Assembly (NCBI GenBank): GCA_018262455.1 | Contig: JAGSPR010000443.1 | Span: forward strand, 1 to 8,949 | Length of the DNA stretch: 8,949 bases | Origin: Deltaproteobacteria bacterium | GTDB lineage: Bacteria > Myxococcota > Polyangia > Haliangiales > Haliangiaceae | Reading direction: 5' to 3' | Shown here: one piece after another, positions 1-8,949 of the stretch | How positions within the stretch are numbered: position 1 is the first letter of the stretch | How the letters are laid out: the number at the start of each line of letters is the position of its first letter | Translations under genes and position numbers: made by a program | Notes under the pieces: generated by a model | What the model was told of the DNA's origin: nothing | The model's input: only the letters and a program-made list of their open reading frames with translations | The model's database searches: none

Positions 1-1218
1 CTTGGTGCCGCGCTTGTCCCCGAGGCTCGCGAGCTCGGCGGCAGCGGTCAGCGCGGAGTCATTCGAGGGCTCCAGCAGCGCGGCGAACACGGTGATCGCC
101 GCGTCGCGCTCGCCCGCGTGGGCGAGGACACGCGCGGCGGCGAGCCGGACGCCGACCTCGGGGTCCGCGAGCAGGCGGTGGGCGAGGGCGAGCGCCGCCG
201 GCTTGCCGATCGCGCGGCGCGCGATGTTGGCGGCGCCGGCGCGGGTGGTCCACGCGTCGGACGTCGCGGCACGGTCGAGCGCCTTGGCCGCGAGCTCGGG
301 CCGATGCGCCGCGGTGGCCGCCTCGGCCGCGACCAGCGGATCGGGATCGTCGGCGAGCTTGACGAGCTCGTCGGTGCGCTTGGCCGCGACGAGCAAGTCG
401 ATGGCGGCGAGCCGGACCGCGAGCGCGCGATCGGCGAGCGCGTGGTGCGCGAACGCCGCGAGGTCGCCGATGCCGATCCGCGCGAGCGCGGTGGCGGCCG
501 AGGCCCGCACGGCCTCGTCAGGGTGCCGCAGCTGGCGGGCCAGCAGCTCGAAGGCCTCCTTGTCCTTGAGCTGACCGAGCCAGCGGATCGCGGCGCGCCG
601 CACCCGCGGATCCGGATCGCCGCCGGCGAGCTTCTCGAGATCTGCCAGCGCGAGCGCGCCGACCTTCTTCGCCACGCCTTCGAGCGCGATCCGCCGGGCC
701 TCGGGATCCTCGGAATGCAGCATCTGGCTCGCGACCTGCGGTGCCTGCGGGAAGCCGCGGAGCACCGCCACGGCAGCAGCCGCCGCGACGCGATCATCGT
801 CGTCGCCCATGCGCTCGGCGACCTGGTCCGCGAGCTCCTGGAGCTCGGCGGTGGCGACCGCATCGATCGCCGCGATCTTGAGCTTCACCGATGGTGATGC
901 GAGCGCCTGGCCGAGCGTGGCGATCGCGAGATCGCGCAGCAGCTCCGGATCGTCGTCGTCGCGGTGGCCGCGGTACGAACCATACGACCGCGCCACGGCG
1001 TCGCCGTCGCCGAGGGCGAGGGCGGCCCGGACGCGCATCTGCCACAGCCCGGTGTCACCCGGGTGGGCGGCGAGGCCTTGGTCGGCCGCGCGTGCCGCAC
1101 CGGCGAAGTCGCCGGCCTCGTACAACGAGACCGACTGCCTGGCGCGGCTGGCACAGGCGGGGCCCAGGCCGAGCGCAAGTGCGAGGGCAAGGATCGAGGG
1201 GGCGAGGGCGAGGCGCAT
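1..1218 (-). CDS. HEAT-repeat lipoprotein, C-terminus beyond window
   Basis: The frame is open from an ATG at 1218 to the window edge (406 codons, no stop), so the C-terminus is missing. Residues 1-22 look like a lipoprotein signal: MRL, a hydrophobic Ala/Leu core, then LGPAC with a candidate lipid-anchored Cys22 (Pro at -2 makes the lipobox imperfect). Residues about 28-85 resemble TPR-type helices (SLYEAGDFAGAARAADQGL). From about residue 106 to the edge there are roughly ten alpha-helical units of about 31 residues, each opening with a D-x-D/P turn followed by V-R-x-A-A, e.g. DPDPRVRRAAIRWLG and ADPEVGVRLAAARVLA. This is the HEAT/PBS-lyase-like repeat pattern, known in protein-binding scaffolds. 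No catalytic motif is visible. A GGAG ribosome site 5 nt upstream supports the start. The inferred role is an envelope-anchored scaffold of unknown partner. The repeat family is secure; lipidation is less so. Confidence 0.9.
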   Translation of the reverse strand, partial: MRLALAPSILALALALGLGPACASRARQSVSLYEAGDFAGAARAADQGLAAHPGDTGLWQMRVRAALALGDGDAVARSYGSYRGHRDDDDPELLRDLAIATLGQALASPSVKLKIAAIDAVATAELQELADQVAERMGDDDDRVAAAAAVAVLRGFPQAPQVASQMLHSEDPEARRIALEGVAKKVGALALADLEKLAGGDPDPRVRRAAIRWLGQLKDKEAFELLARQLRHPDEAVRASAATALARIGIGDLAAFAHHALADRALAVRLAAIDLLVAAKRTDELVKLADDPDPLVAAEAATAAHRPELAAKALDRAATSDAWTTRAGAANIARRAIGKPAALALAHRLLADPEVGVRLAAARVLAHAGERDAAITVFAALLEPSNDSALTAAAELASLGDKRGTK

Positions 1219-1223
1219 GGGGG

Positions 1224-1227
1224 CTCC
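1224..1227 (-). promoter_or_regulatory. Ribosome binding site of the HEAT lipoprotein gene
   Basis: GGAG on the minus strand lies 5 nt before the ATG at 1218-1216. It is the clearest Shine-Dalgarno match in the window and fixes this start. Confidence 0.55.
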
Positions 1228-1275
1228 AATTCCAGTCAAGATGACACAGACACCGTGCCGGCCGTTGCGGGTTTG

Positions 1276-1304
1276 GTTACACGGCGGCTGGACCGAGTTC
1301 TCCA
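1276..1304 (-). promoter_or_regulatory. Possible sigma-70-type promoter for the HEAT lipoprotein gene
   Basis: On the minus strand, TGGAGA (1304-1299, 4 of 6 to TTGACA) is followed after 17 bp by TGTAAC (1281-1276, 4 of 6 to TATAAT). It would give a leader of about 50 nt. It lies in the 131-bp divergent spacer between the lipoprotein gene and the HAD gene, where promoters for both directions are expected. No convincing promoter for the plus-strand direction was seen. Such matches arise readily by chance, so this is tentative. Confidence 0.25.
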
Positions 1305-1349
1305 GGCGAGCCGCGTCGCGGGGATCCAAACAAGTGATAGACATGGAGC

Positions 1350-2036
1350 GTGACCCGCGGGTTCCTGTTCGACCTCGACGGCACCCTGATCGACTCCGAG
1401 CGCGAGTCCGCCGAGGCGATGGCGCGCGCGCTCGAGCGCGGCCATGGCATCACGATCGAGCAGTACGACCGCGACTTCCTCGTAGGCCGGTCGTGGGTCG
1501 CGATCTACGACAGCCTGAAGGCGCGCTACCCGCAGCTGACGTGGAGCCGGCAGGAGACGATCTCGCGCACCGCGATGATGCGCGACGAGGTGTTCGAGGA
1601 GCTCGGGGTCACCGTGCTGCCCGGGGCGCGCACGGCGCTGGGATGGACGCAGCGCCACGCCCGCGCGCTGGTCACCGGTAGCTCGCGCGCGGAGGTCACT
1701 CAGGTGCTGCCACGGATCGGCAGCGAGGCGACGTTTCCGGTGATCGTGGCGGCCGAGGACGTGTCGCGGAGCAAGCCGGCGCCTGATGGCTACCGCTCGG
1801 CGATGCGGCAGCTCGGGGTCGAGCCGGCCCAGTGCATCGTCATCGAGGACTCGGTGGCCGGGATCGCCGCCGGCCGCGCGGCCGGTTGCCTCGTCATCGC
1901 GGTCCGGGCCGGCAACTTCGGGGGCTGGGATCAGACCGGCGCCCACCACGTGCTCGACACCCTGGATGGCTTCACCCCGTCTCTGGTCGACGAGTTGTTC
2001 GCGCACTATGGTCCTGGGATCGGATCGGTCGCCTGA
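1350..2036 (+). CDS. HAD-superfamily hydrolase (phosphatase/phosphoglucomutase-like)
   Basis: A 228-residue protein with the four HAD motifs in order. Motif I is FDLDGT, with nucleophile Asp8 and acid/base Asp10. Motif II is the Thr in LVTGSS (Thr109). Motif III is Lys142 in SKPAPDGY. Motif IV is Glu166-Asp167 in IEDSVAGI. The helical cap inserted after motif I and the KPAPDGY/IEDSVAGIAAGRAAG signature are typical of the class-I-cap group containing beta-phosphoglucomutase, phosphoglycolate phosphatase and sugar-phosphate phosphatases. The expected activity is Mg2+-dependent removal or transfer of a phosphoryl group from a small cytosolic metabolite; the substrate cannot be read from sequence. 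GTG at 1350 is the only start after the in-frame stop at 1338. A GGAG lies only 1 nt upstream, too close for an ideal ribosome site. The stop is 1 bp before the HMG-CoA lyase ATG, suggesting coupling. Confidence 0.9.
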   Translation: MTRGFLFDLDGTLIDSERESAEAMARALERGHGITIEQYDRDFLVGRSWVAIYDSLKARYPQLTWSRQETISRTAMMRDEVFEELGVTVLPGARTALGWTQRHARALVTGSSRAEVTQVLPRIGSEATFPVIVAAEDVSRSKPAPDGYRSAMRQLGVEPAQCIVIEDSVAGIAAGRAAGCLVIAVRAGNFGGWDQTGAHHVLDTLDGFTPSLVDELFAHYGPGIGSVA

Positions 2037-2037
2037 G

Positions 2038-2973
2038 ATGAAGCTCCCCAAGCACGTACGGATCTACGAGGTCGGCCCGCGCGATGGCCTGCAGAACGAG
2101 GCGCGGCAGGTCCCGACCGCGGAGAAGATCCGCTTCATCGACGCGCTCGTCGCCGCGGGGATCCGCGACATCGAGATCACGAGCTTCGTGTCTCCGAAAT
2201 GGATCCCGCAGCTGGCCGACGCCGCCGAGGTCGCGCGCGGCGTGGCCCGCCCGCCCGGCGTACGGATGAGCGCGCTCGTGCCGAACCGCCGCGGGCTCGA
2301 TGCCGCGATCGCATCGGGAATGAAGGAGGTCGCGGTGTTCCTGTCGGCCTCCGAAACCCACAACAAGAAGAACGTCAACAAGTCGATCGCCGAGACCTTG
2401 CGCGCGTTCGACGAGGTCGTGCCGCACGCCCGCCAGCTCGGCATCCCGGTGCGCGCCTACGTGTCGACCGTGTACGGCTGCCCGTACGAAGGAGATGTCG
2501 ATCCCGAGCGCGCCGTCGCGCTGACCGGTCAGCTCCGGGACATGGGGGTCGGCGAGATCTCGCTCGGTGACACGATCGGGGTCGCGAACCCGCAGCAGGT
2601 CGAGGACGTGCTCGGCCGCGTGCTCGCGGTCCACCCCGCCGAGTCGGTCGCGGTGCACTTCCACGACACCCAGGGCACCGCGCTCGCGAACTGCCTGGTC
2701 GCGCTGACGATGGGCATCACCACGATCGATGCCGCGGCCGGCGGGCTCGGAGGCTGCCCGTACGCGCCCGGTGCCTCGGGCAACCTGGCGACCGAAGACG
2801 TCGTCGCGATGCTCCACGCGATGAACATCCAGACCGGCATCGATCTCGACAAGCTCACCGAGGCGTCGCGCACGGCCGCGACGTTCGTCGGCCACGAGCT
2901 GCCCTCGAAGTACCTCAAGGCCCACCTCGGCAAGCAGGCCCGTGCCCGCCGCCGCGCCGAGCACGGCAGTTGA
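2038..2973 (+). CDS. mvaB: 3-hydroxy-3-methylglutaryl-CoA lyase
   Basis: A 311-residue protein, close to the usual ~300 for bacterial HMG-CoA lyases (MvaB/LiuE/YngG). It cleaves HMG-CoA to acetyl-CoA and acetoacetate, the last step of leucine breakdown, in the cytosol. The TIM barrel opens with VGPRDGLQNE (Arg15-Asp16, substrate and metal). Metal-ligand histidines are in VHFHDTQG (His207, His209). The signature GLGGCPYAPGASGN carries catalytic Cys240. The His207-Cys240 spacing of 33 equals that of the human enzyme (His233-Cys266). The residues before GLGGCP are AAAG rather than the classical SVAG. ATG at 2038 lies 1 bp after the upstream stop; no strong ribosome site is visible, so coupled translation is likely. 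No acyl-CoA dehydrogenase, methylcrotonyl-CoA carboxylase or HMG-CoA synthase gene lies nearby, so a leucine-catabolic role is inferred from family only. Confidence 0.95.
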   Translation: MKLPKHVRIYEVGPRDGLQNEARQVPTAEKIRFIDALVAAGIRDIEITSFVSPKWIPQLADAAEVARGVARPPGVRMSALVPNRRGLDAAIASGMKEVAVFLSASETHNKKNVNKSIAETLRAFDEVVPHARQLGIPVRAYVSTVYGCPYEGDVDPERAVALTGQLRDMGVGEISLGDTIGVANPQQVEDVLGRVLAVHPAESVAVHFHDTQGTALANCLVALTMGITTIDAAAGGLGGCPYAPGASGNLATEDVVAMLHAMNIQTGIDLDKLTEASRTAATFVGHELPSKYLKAHLGKQARARRRAEHGS

Positions 2974-3794
2974 ACGTGCCAGCCCCGACGGCCCTGCTCG
3001 ACGCGTACTTTCGCCGCATCGGGGACACCGGCAGCCGCGAGCCGACGCTTGCGACCCTCCACCGGTTGTGCGCCGCGCACGTCCAGTCGATCCCGTTCGA
3101 GAACCTCGATGTCCTGCTCGGCCGGGGCATCAATCTCGATCCCGCGGTCGTCGATCGCAAGCTCCTGCACGCCGGGCGCGGCGGCTACTGCTTCGAGCAC
3201 AACACGCTGCTCCTCCGGGTGCTCGAGACCCTCGGCTTCGACGTCCGTCCGATCAGCGCCCGGGTGCGGCTGCAGCGGCCGCGCGACTTCACGCCGGCGC
3301 GCACCCACGTGTTCGTCCGGGTCGAGCTCGAGGGCGAGAGCTGGCTCGCCGACGTCGGGGTCGGCGGGCTGTCGCCCACCTCGGCGCTCCGCCTGCACAC
3401 CGAGGACGAACAAGCGACGCCCCACGAGCCGCGCCGGATCGTGCGCCAGGATGGCCGCTACTTCCATCAGGTCCGGCTCGCCGATGCCTGGTCGGACGTC
3501 TGCGAGTTCACCCTCGAGGAGATGCCGGCGATCGATCGCGAGGTCGGCAACTGGTACACCAGCGCGCACCCGCAGTCGCACTTCAAGAGCCGGCTCGTGG
3601 TCGCGCGCGCGTTCCCCGGCGGCCGGGTATCGATCCTGAACCGCGAGCTGACCGTGCGGCGTGGCGGCGTGGCCGAGACGACGGTGCTGGCGTCCCCCGA
3701 GGCGCTGCTCGAGGCGCTCTCCGAACATTTCGGGCTGCAGTTTCCGCCGGGCACCGAGTTCCCGTGCCCCGCCCTCGACTGGCCCGCGCGCTAG
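2970..3794 (+). CDS. nat: Arylamine N-acetyltransferase
   Basis: A 274-residue protein matching the NAT family in length (~275) and motifs. NATs transfer acetyl, or other short acyl groups, from acyl-CoA to arylamines and hydrazines through a Cys-His-Asp triad. Here the triad is Cys74 in RGGYCFEHN, His113 in THVFVRV and Asp128 in WLADVGVG. The His-Asp spacing of 15 equals that of the Salmonella enzyme (107/122). The N-terminal LDAYFRRIG and SIPFENLDVLLGR segments are also typical. The protein has no signal peptide and is presumably cytosolic. The TTG start at 2970 overlaps the upstream stop (TTGA). A GTG at 2976 is an equally good start that shortens the protein by two residues; no ribosome site decides between them. 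Tight linkage to HMG-CoA lyase indicates one operon. Myxobacterial NATs can have biosynthetic roles, so xenobiotic detoxification should not be assumed. Confidence 0.93.
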   Translation: MNVPAPTALLDAYFRRIGDTGSREPTLATLHRLCAAHVQSIPFENLDVLLGRGINLDPAVVDRKLLHAGRGGYCFEHNTLLLRVLETLGFDVRPISARVRLQRPRDFTPARTHVFVRVELEGESWLADVGVGGLSPTSALRLHTEDEQATPHEPRRIVRQDGRYFHQVRLADAWSDVCEFTLEEMPAIDREVGNWYTSAHPQSHFKSRLVVARAFPGGRVSILNRELTVRRGGVAETTVLASPEALLEALSEHFGLQFPPGTEFPCPALDWPAR

Positions 3795-3807
3795 GCAGGT
3801 TCAAGCT

Positions 3808-3831
3808 TGCGTTCGGGCCTGCGCTCGGGCC
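3808..3831. repeat. Two tandem 12-bp units in an intergenic gap
   Basis: TGCGTTCGGGCC (3808-3819) is followed directly by TGCGCTCGGGCC (3820-3831), with one mismatch. It sits in the 60-bp gap between the acetyltransferase stop and the next GTG. It could be a protein-binding site or a chance duplication in GC-rich DNA. Confidence 0.5.
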
Positions 3832-3854
3832 GATGACCGTGGTTAACTGCCGCC

Positions 3855-4886
3855 GTGCCGACGATCGCCTTTCCACGACCTCATCTCGCCTCGCTCCTGG
3901 ATCTCACCTCGAGGGTGCTCGAGAAGCGTGCGCTCGGCGCCGACAGCGAGCTGCTCGCTCGTGATCTGCTGGCCGGCTTCGTCGACGTCAGCCAGCGATC
4001 GGGCCTCGACGGTGTGCTCGCCCAGCTCGAGCAAGCGTTCGCGCCACTCGAGATCGTCGACGGGGCGGCCCTGTCCGAGGATCCGCGCCTCCGCTCAGCC
4101 CTCGCCGAGAAGCTCGCCAACAAGGCCGACTACGACCCCCGCGGGCCCCGGAATGCCAAGCCGCGACAGCTGGCCGACTGTCTCCTGGCCACCCTCTCGC
4201 TGACGCTGTCCGACGAACCGGATCGGACCGTCACGCTGAGCGATGATGTTCGAGCCGAGGTCATGGCGGCCCTGGCCGGTCCGGTCGACGCCGAGCTCGC
4301 GGTGCCCCAGATTCGCGAGACCATCATCGCGACGGGTCGCGAGCTGTGCGAGCCACGCCATCTCGGTTCATTCGACAAGATCACCGCGCAGCTCGATGAC
4401 ACCGGGATGCGGATGATCCGACAGCCGAAGGTCCCGCTCGACGCGGTCCAGGCGGTGCAGCAGCTGCTGTACGACGCGAGGAACGCGGTCATCGCCCGGG
4501 CCGCGAACGCCGCGATCGACCGCGCCCAGCAGGTGCTCGCGCGCGTCGATGCCGAGGCGGCGGCGCGGATCGATCAGCCGATCACGCTGCGGTTGACGCC
4601 GCGCGATGTCGCGATCCGACGCGCGTGCGAGCCACGGGTCCCCAAGATGCCGGGGCCGATCGTGCTGTCGCTGTTCGAGAGCCTGACCGAGATGTCGCAC
4701 TTCGCGTGGCGCGCGGTGGAGCAACCCGTGCGTCCGTACGCCGCGAGCCAGACGTTCGCCGTCGGGGATCAGCTGCTTCATCCGAAGTTCGGGCGTGGCT
4801 CGGTGCTGTCCACTGCCACGCAGCGCATCGAGGTCGAGTTCGCCGAGGGCAAGTACACGCTGGTCCACGCGCGCGCCGGGTCGTAG
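3855..4886 (+). CDS. Unrecognised helical protein with C-terminal HPKFGxGxV small beta domain
   Basis: A 343-residue protein I cannot assign to a named family. Residues 1 to about 295 are predicted mainly alpha-helical and soluble, with no signal peptide or membrane segment. Examples are EKRALGADSELLARDLLAGF, VLAQLEQAFAPLEI and a long amphipathic stretch around VQQLLYDARNAVIARAANAA that could form a coiled coil. Residues about 299-340 form a compact beta-rich tail: FAVGDQLLHPKFGRGSV, then IEVEFAEGKYTLVHAR. This VGDxxxHPKFGxGxV pattern resembles the Tudor/SH3-like tails of CarD-type transcription factors and of UvrD-type helicases, which bind protein or nucleic acid; that comparison is inference. 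GTG at 3855 is the first usable start after an in-frame TGA at 3834. The gap of 60 bp from the acetyltransferase allows the same transcript. It ends 48 bp from the convergent kinase gene; no clear terminator is visible there. Confidence 0.85.
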   Translation: MPTIAFPRPHLASLLDLTSRVLEKRALGADSELLARDLLAGFVDVSQRSGLDGVLAQLEQAFAPLEIVDGAALSEDPRLRSALAEKLANKADYDPRGPRNAKPRQLADCLLATLSLTLSDEPDRTVTLSDDVRAEVMAALAGPVDAELAVPQIRETIIATGRELCEPRHLGSFDKITAQLDDTGMRMIRQPKVPLDAVQAVQQLLYDARNAVIARAANAAIDRAQQVLARVDAEAAARIDQPITLRLTPRDVAIRRACEPRVPKMPGPIVLSLFESLTEMSHFAWRAVEQPVRPYAASQTFAVGDQLLHPKFGRGSVLSTATQRIEVEFAEGKYTLVHARAGS

Positions 4887-4985
4887 GTCGTCGACCAGAA
4901 GTAGCGGTAGGTGCCCGGGGGGCGCAGGGAAGCCTCAGGCTGCCCGCGAGGCATCGCGATCGGTCGCGCGCTGGTCAGGGGCACG

Positions 4986-7897
<2,912 letters not shown>

Positions 7898-8130
7898 GTT
7901 GCCATGGTATCTCAACGCGCGCTGGCCCGGCGATCACCCGCCGCGGCGAGGGTGGCGGGGCGTGGCTGCGCCACGCGGCGCGATCGCGCACGGCGGACGG
8001 GATGCAGGAGTTGCGCAGCCGTACGACCTGGCCGCCCGTGGTCGGATCCCGATGGATCCAGGAGAGAGCTTCCTGTTCGACGGCAATCCGGATCGGATGG
8101 TCCTGGTTCGCGGCGCGTCCGATCGTACGG
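7898..8130. other. Intergenic leader between two kinase genes
   Basis: 233 bp between the TAG of the right-hand kinase gene and the chosen start of the tandem kinase gene, both on the minus strand. No coding frame here resembles a protein. It holds a strong hairpin (7960-7976), two GGATCC palindromes 4 bp apart (8044-8059), and an 8-bp inverted pair CCGTACGA (8019-8026) / TCGTACGG (8123-8130) about 96 bp apart. No clear -35/-10 pair and no U-tract terminator were found. The gap makes an independent promoter for the tandem kinase gene likely. Confidence 0.6.
7960..7976 (-). promoter_or_regulatory. Strong GC hairpin in the tandem kinase leader
   Basis: A perfect 7-bp stem GCGTGGC/GCCACGC with a 3-nt loop, about 63 nt upstream of the GTG at 7897. 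It lacks a following T run on either strand, so it is not a standard terminator. It could be an mRNA structure or an operator-like dyad, or chance in GC-rich DNA. Confidence 0.35.
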
Positions 8131-8949
8131 CTAGAGCTTGCTGACGAGGTTCTGCTGCACTTGCTTGAACCGCTCGAGCGAGAGCTGCGCGCGACACTTC
8201 GTCAGCCGGCCGAGCGCGTTGCGGACTTGCTCTTCACTGGGAGAGGGCTGCTCGTACACGGCGGCGAAGCTCGCGATCGAACAGACCAGCTGCGGCACCA
8301 CGACCGGGTCGACGATCTTGTCGATCACGGGTGGCACGATCTGCGCGGCGCTGCCACGCGCGGAGCCCTCGCCCGGTCTCGGAAGCTTCTTGCGTGGCTT
8401 GTCACGCGTGGCGGCGACCGCGACCGTCGGGCTCGCGTCTGGAGGCGACCTGGTCGTGTCCTGTTGCCAGCCGACCGGTGCGGTCTGCGCGACCGGGTCG
8501 CCGGCGTCGACGAGCGGCGTCTCGGGCCTCGCGCTGGCCGCAGCGGGTGTCGCCGCCGCTGCGACCCGCACGTCGGGGCGTGGTTGTTCGCCACCACGCG
8601 TCGCGATCGCGATCACGATCACGATCGCCGCCGCGGCCGCCACACCTGCGATCGCGAGCGGCGTGCGCGACCGGGGCTGCGAGGCGGCCTGGCCCGCTGC
8701 CGAGCCCAAGGTTGTCACCGCAGCGTGGGGGATGCGACTCGCGGCTGTGACCGGCAAGACGGTCAACGCGTCGGGTGCCAGCGTCGGCGCGGTGCCGGCC
8801 TCGGCTGCGCGATGAGCATCGTGCGCCCGGGAGGTACCCAGCGGCCCCGTGCCGGCGAGCACCTCGCGGATCTCGCGCCACGCCTCGGCGATCGTCGTGG
8901 GTCGGTTCGCGGGTTTCTTGTCGAGGCACCGCTCGAGCGCACGTTGCAG
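8131..8949 (-). CDS. Membrane Ser/Thr protein kinase, C-terminal part
   Basis: The frame is open from the right edge to a TAG at 8133-8131, 272 residues in the window; the N-terminus and catalytic motifs lie outside. The first residues, ALERCLDKKPANRPTTIAEA, match the end of a Hanks-type kinase domain (the conserved helix with a C-L-x-K-x-P-x-x-R-P pattern), which identifies the product. A low-complexity juxtamembrane segment rich in Ala/Thr/Pro follows. One membrane helix comes next (PLAIAGVAAAAAIVIVIAIA, about 8599-8658), then about 155 residues that should be extracytoplasmic. These comprise an Ala/Pro/Thr-rich stalk, a basic RDKPRKKLPR patch and a helical tail of about 50 residues. The tail contains two cysteines (QLVCSIAS and TKCRAQL) that might form a disulfide. 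The kinase end plus a single helix is the standard one-pass receptor-kinase layout; the tail is not a recognised sensor such as PASTA. Confidence 0.85.
   Translation of the reverse strand: MQRALERCLDKKPANRPTTIAEAWREIREVLAGTGPLGTSRAHDAHRAAEAGTAPTLAPDALTVLPVTAASRIPHAAVTTLGSAAGQAASQPRSRTPLAIAGVAAAAAIVIVIAIATRGGEQPRPDVRVAAAATPAAASARPETPLVDAGDPVAQTAPVGWQQDTTRSPPDASPTVAVAATRDKPRKKLPRPGEGSARGSAAQIVPPVIDKIVDPVVVPQLVCSIASFAAVYEQPSPSEEQVRNALGRLTKCRAQLSLERFKQVQQNLVSKL
8604..8627 (-). repeat. Hexanucleotide microsatellite inside a membrane helix
   Basis: Four consecutive hexamers on the plus strand, CGATCG, CGATCA, CGATCA, CGATCG. On the coding strand they specify the alternating Ile/Val/Ala run IVIVIAIA of the membrane helix. 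Because the unit is 6 bp, copy-number change would lengthen or shorten the helix by two residues without changing frame. Confidence 0.6.

Noticed and set aside
118..897. A 259-codon plus-strand frame opposite the HEAT gene
   Set aside because: It is in exact antisense codon register with the HEAT frame and has Arg/Gly/Asp-biased, motif-free sequence, whereas the minus frame shows repeats, a signal peptide and a ribosome site.
1234..1239. TTGACT on the minus strand as a -35 element for the HEAT lipoprotein gene
   Set aside because: It lies only about 16 bp from the ATG, leaving no room for a -10 and a transcription start before the coding region.
1236..2051. A 271-codon minus-strand frame opposite the HAD gene
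   Set aside because: It has no recognisable domain, while the plus strand has all four HAD motifs.
2529..3728. A 399-codon minus-strand frame opposite HMG-CoA lyase and NAT
   Set aside because: Its composition is typical of antisense of GC-rich genes, and it crosses two well-identified genes.
4887..4934. A shared bidirectional terminator between the convergent genes
   Set aside because: The GC-rich stretch around GCCCGGGGGGCGC does not form a good stem followed by a T run in either direction.
8044..8059. GGATCC-CGAT-GGATCC as an operator
   Set aside because: Two 6-bp self-palindromes close together are weak evidence in DNA where GATC-containing words are very common throughout.

Overview
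The window is very GC-rich, with strong GC bias at third codon positions, so most genes carry long spurious open frames on the opposite strand. The gene content suggests a myxobacterium-like member of the Myxococcota. It includes several large eukaryotic-type Ser/Thr kinases with membrane segments, a HEAT-repeat lipoprotein and a CarD/UvrD-tail-like small domain. That lineage is an inference from composition and gene style; no marker gene is present.

Layout. (1) 1-1218, minus: a HEAT-repeat lipoprotein whose C-terminus lies outside the window. (2) 1219-1349: a 131-bp divergent intergenic region. (3) 1350-4886, plus: a compact run of four genes. These are a HAD-superfamily hydrolase, 3-hydroxy-3-methylglutaryl-CoA lyase, an arylamine N-acetyltransferase and an unrecognised helical protein ending in an HPKFGxGxV-type small beta domain. 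The first three are separated by 1 bp or overlap, so they are probably co-transcribed and translationally coupled; the fourth follows after 60 bp. (4) 4935-7897, minus: a large membrane Ser/Thr kinase gene that converges on the plus-strand cluster. (5) 7898-8130: a noncoding leader with a strong hairpin. (6) 8131-8949, minus: the C-terminal part of a second Ser/Thr kinase, with one membrane helix and a short cysteine-containing tail; its catalytic domain lies beyond the right edge.

The most notable object is the kinase gene. It is an internal tandem duplication of a 'kinase plus about six membrane helices' unit. Copy 1 has lost essentially every catalytic residue and looks like a pseudokinase: Gly-loop degenerate, VAIK Lys to Arg, HRD Asp to Glu, DFG Asp deleted. 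Copy 2 keeps all of them. With six helices between them, both kinase domains would face the cytoplasm, suggesting that a pseudokinase regulates its own catalytic twin within one chain. The second membrane module is interrupted by a reading-frame change near 5313-5340, where about 25 residues present in copy 1 are also missing. The remaining four helices continue in another frame to 4935. This is either a real lesion, a recoding event or a sequence error.

No tRNA, rRNA, CRISPR array, insertion sequence or phage gene was seen.
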